NCBI GenBank assembly: GCA_963575745.1
Contig: CAUYUJ010014210.1
Coordinates: forward strand, 209,501 to 273,500
From: Prorocentrum cordatum
Taxonomy: Eukaryota > Sar > Dinophyceae > Prorocentrales > Prorocentraceae
DNA length: 64,000 nucleotides
Direction: 5' to 3'
In this document: one piece after another, positions 63,913-64,000 of the stretch
How positions within the stretch are numbered: position 1 is the first letter of the stretch
How the letters are laid out: each line of letters begins with the position of its first letter
Notes under the pieces: model-generated
Seen by the model: only the letters and a program-made list of their open reading frames with translations
What the model was told of the DNA's origin: nothing
The model's database searches: none
Program-made: the position numbers and the translations under genes

Positions 63913-64000
63913 TCCTCCCCATCCTCATCGTCATCATGGTCAGCGGCATCACCCATTAGCATCCTCGTCCTCATAATCATCCATCCGCCTCGTCCGCCTC

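Overview
This window is nuclear DNA of a dinoflagellate. Three things support this: (i) a 22-nt relic of the dinoflagellate trans-spliced leader on the minus strand at 16741-16762, one mismatch from consensus and placed 2 nt before an ATG; (ii) GC-rich sequence dominated by tandem and dispersed repeats, with few and mostly decayed genes; (iii) retroelement and PAS-domain fragments of kinds common in dinoflagellate genomes. The high GC (judged by eye) would fit a free-living genus such as Prorocentrum, but the genus is an inference. A run of 100 N (43020-43119) marks an assembly gap.

Layout. From 1 to about 12 kb, 13.3-14.7 kb, 21-22.7 kb and 32-40.2 kb the sequence is a mosaic of recurring repeat modules. 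A 'head' (CCCACGAACCCGGAAAGG...), one of several interchangeable minisatellite arrays (75-, 64-, 42-bp and other periods), a short link (GTTTCGCTCGAGACATCCTC), and a tail built around ATTCGCCGGCC that ends CCCTTTCCGGGAAA follow each other in a nearly constant order. Between these lie unrelated arrays (a 155-bp higher-order repeat at 7.5-8.8 kb, a 49-bp array at 28.4-29.7 kb) and microsatellites. The many long open frames in these arrays look like products of repeat periodicity and low stop density, not genes.

Genes and gene remnants, all on the minus strand: a glycosyltransferase-like membrane protein broken at a G17 run (12.1-13.1 kb); a retroposed, frameshifted PAS-domain protein headed by the spliced-leader relic (15.0-16.8 kb); a membrane-protein fragment (19.6-20.1 kb); a decayed region behind a possible second leader relic (25.6-27.0 kb); a LINE with one stop and one frameshift (53.1-56.3 kb) and coiled-coil coding remnants upstream of it (56.6-58.1 kb); and two further LINE RNase H fragments (51.5-52.1 and 62.6-63.7 kb).

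The standout is a nearly complete 6.6-kb tyrosine-recombinase retrotransposon at 43581-50194 (minus strand), inserted in a GGA microsatellite. It has the split direct repeat layout A1-ORFs-B1-A2-B2 expected of Ngaro/PAT-type elements, with an identical 82-bp A repeat at both ends. It encodes a small Cys-rich ORF, Gag, a long Pol (reverse transcriptase with YVDN at the active site, RNase H, and a C-terminal cytosine-methyltransferase-like domain) and a tyrosine recombinase in another frame between RNase H and the methyltransferase. Gag and Pol are joined by a TGATG stop/start overlap.
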